Shown: positions 63,292-63,634 of the stretch, one piece after another | Layout: each line of letters opens with the position of its first letter | Position numbering within the stretch: the first letter of the stretch is position 1 | NCBI RefSeq assembly: GCF_000961795.1 | Contig: NZ_LADU01000023.1 | Coordinates: 1 to 63,634 of the forward strand | Direction: 5' to 3' | DNA: 63,634 bases | Source: Hyphomonas sp. BRH_c22 | GTDB taxonomy: Bacteria > Pseudomonadota > Alphaproteobacteria > Caulobacterales > Hyphomonadaceae | Made by a program: the position numbers and the translations under genes | Notes under the pieces: generated by a model | Told to the model about the DNA's origin: nothing | Databases searched by the model: none | Seen by the model: only the letters and a program-made list of their open reading frames with translations

Positions 63292-63634
63292 TCAGTCCCT
63301 GGTCCGCGAGGCCTTCTCGGCGAGGCCGCTGGTGGCCTGGCGGGCTTCCAGTTTTTCGGCGACGGCGTCGAGCGGGACGCCGCGTGACCTGAGACCGACC
63401 ATGAGGTGATAGATCACGTCGGCGGCCTCGCTCGCGACATGGTCGTCGCTTTCGCGGATTACGGCTTCGGCGAGTTCTGCGCCTTCCTCGGCGATCTTGG
63501 CGGCGACGGCATCCGGCCCCTTGGCGAGGAGGCGGGCTGTCCACGAAGTGCCTGCATCGCCTTCAAGGGCGCGCGCGTCGATTGTGCCGGAGAGGTGTTC
63601 GAGGGCGGCGGCGAGGCGGGCGGGGGGGCCGAGC
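63292..63634 (-). CDS. hisE: phosphoribosyl-ATP pyrophosphatase HisE, 5' end outside the window
   Basis: The frame is open from the right edge to TGA 63292. The 113 codons read include LAAALEHLSGTIDARALEGD, TSWTARLLAKGPDAVAAKIA, EEGAELAEAVIRESDDHVAS and EAADVIYHLMVGLRSRGVPL, the metal-binding Glu/Asp helices of HisE. Only the first few codons are missing. HisE carries out the second step of histidine synthesis. Confidence 0.93.
   Translation of the reverse strand, partial: LGPPARLAAALEHLSGTIDARALEGDAGTSWTARLLAKGPDAVAAKIAEEGAELAEAVIRESDDHVASEAADVIYHLMVGLRSRGVPLDAVAEKLEARQATSGLAEKASRTRD

Overview
The window is core chromosome of an alphaproteobacterium, most likely in the Caulobacterales/Hyphomonadaceae group. 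This rests on the gene order, on GANTC sites and TTAA-N7-TTAA boxes (CcrM- and CtrA-type sites), and on alphaproteobacterial proteins such as RcdA, TrcR (DUF1013), an NtrZ-like protein, CenR and DUF3576. It is GC-rich, densely packed and almost all chromosomal housekeeping. I saw no tRNA, rRNA, CRISPR array, insertion sequence or prophage.

The central feature is a probable replication origin at about 28.81-29.16 kb, between ppsR (minus) and hemE (plus). It holds six GANTC sites, two perfect CtrA boxes, two tandem DnaA-like boxes and an AT-rich stretch. To its left runs a leftward operon with 4-nt overlaps, ppsR-maf-aroE-coaE-dnaQ. To its right run hemE-hemH-hemJ, rho, mnmE, mnmG, rsmG, parA and parB. 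One perfect and one near-perfect parS site lie in mnmG and rsmG, 7-8 kb from the origin. Beyond parB come holA-lptE-leuS-DUF3576, a porin, an NtrZ-like gene with its own CtrA box, a ThiE-like gene, yggS, an L,D-transpeptidase and cenR.

Left arm (0-25 kb): two beta/gamma-crystallin secreted proteins bracket rimM in the ffh-aroQ-rpsP-rimM locus. Then follow a GNAT enzyme, a prolyl-oligopeptidase lipoprotein, an AGE epimerase, gpmA with an overlapping deaminase, a glycosyltransferase, a GST-like protein, an Hsp20 gene with a ROSE-like leader, a methyltransferase lipoprotein, ppa, a LysE exporter, carbonic anhydrase, a TetR regulator and an acyltransferase. Next are rcdA, DUF1192, a quinone oxidoreductase, trcR, and smr/mltA/timA facing secB.

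Right arm (48-63.6 kb): a hairpin-repeat-rich stretch contains a gene broken by an in-frame TAA. After it come an HPF-like ribosome factor, xth, lolA, the ybbN-LON-Trm112-DUF971 operon, a UbiH-type monooxygenase, amt, a fasciclin protein, ftsK, an aldo/keto reductase, a prolyl-tRNA-deacylase-like protein, DUF6065 and partial hisE.

No wholly new multi-gene system stands out. The most notable signals are the origin architecture with its repeated TGTGACTC motif, the CtrA box before the NtrZ-like gene, the RNA thermometer on hsp20, the crystallin pair, the nonsense-interrupted gene and an unexplained structured element next to hisE.
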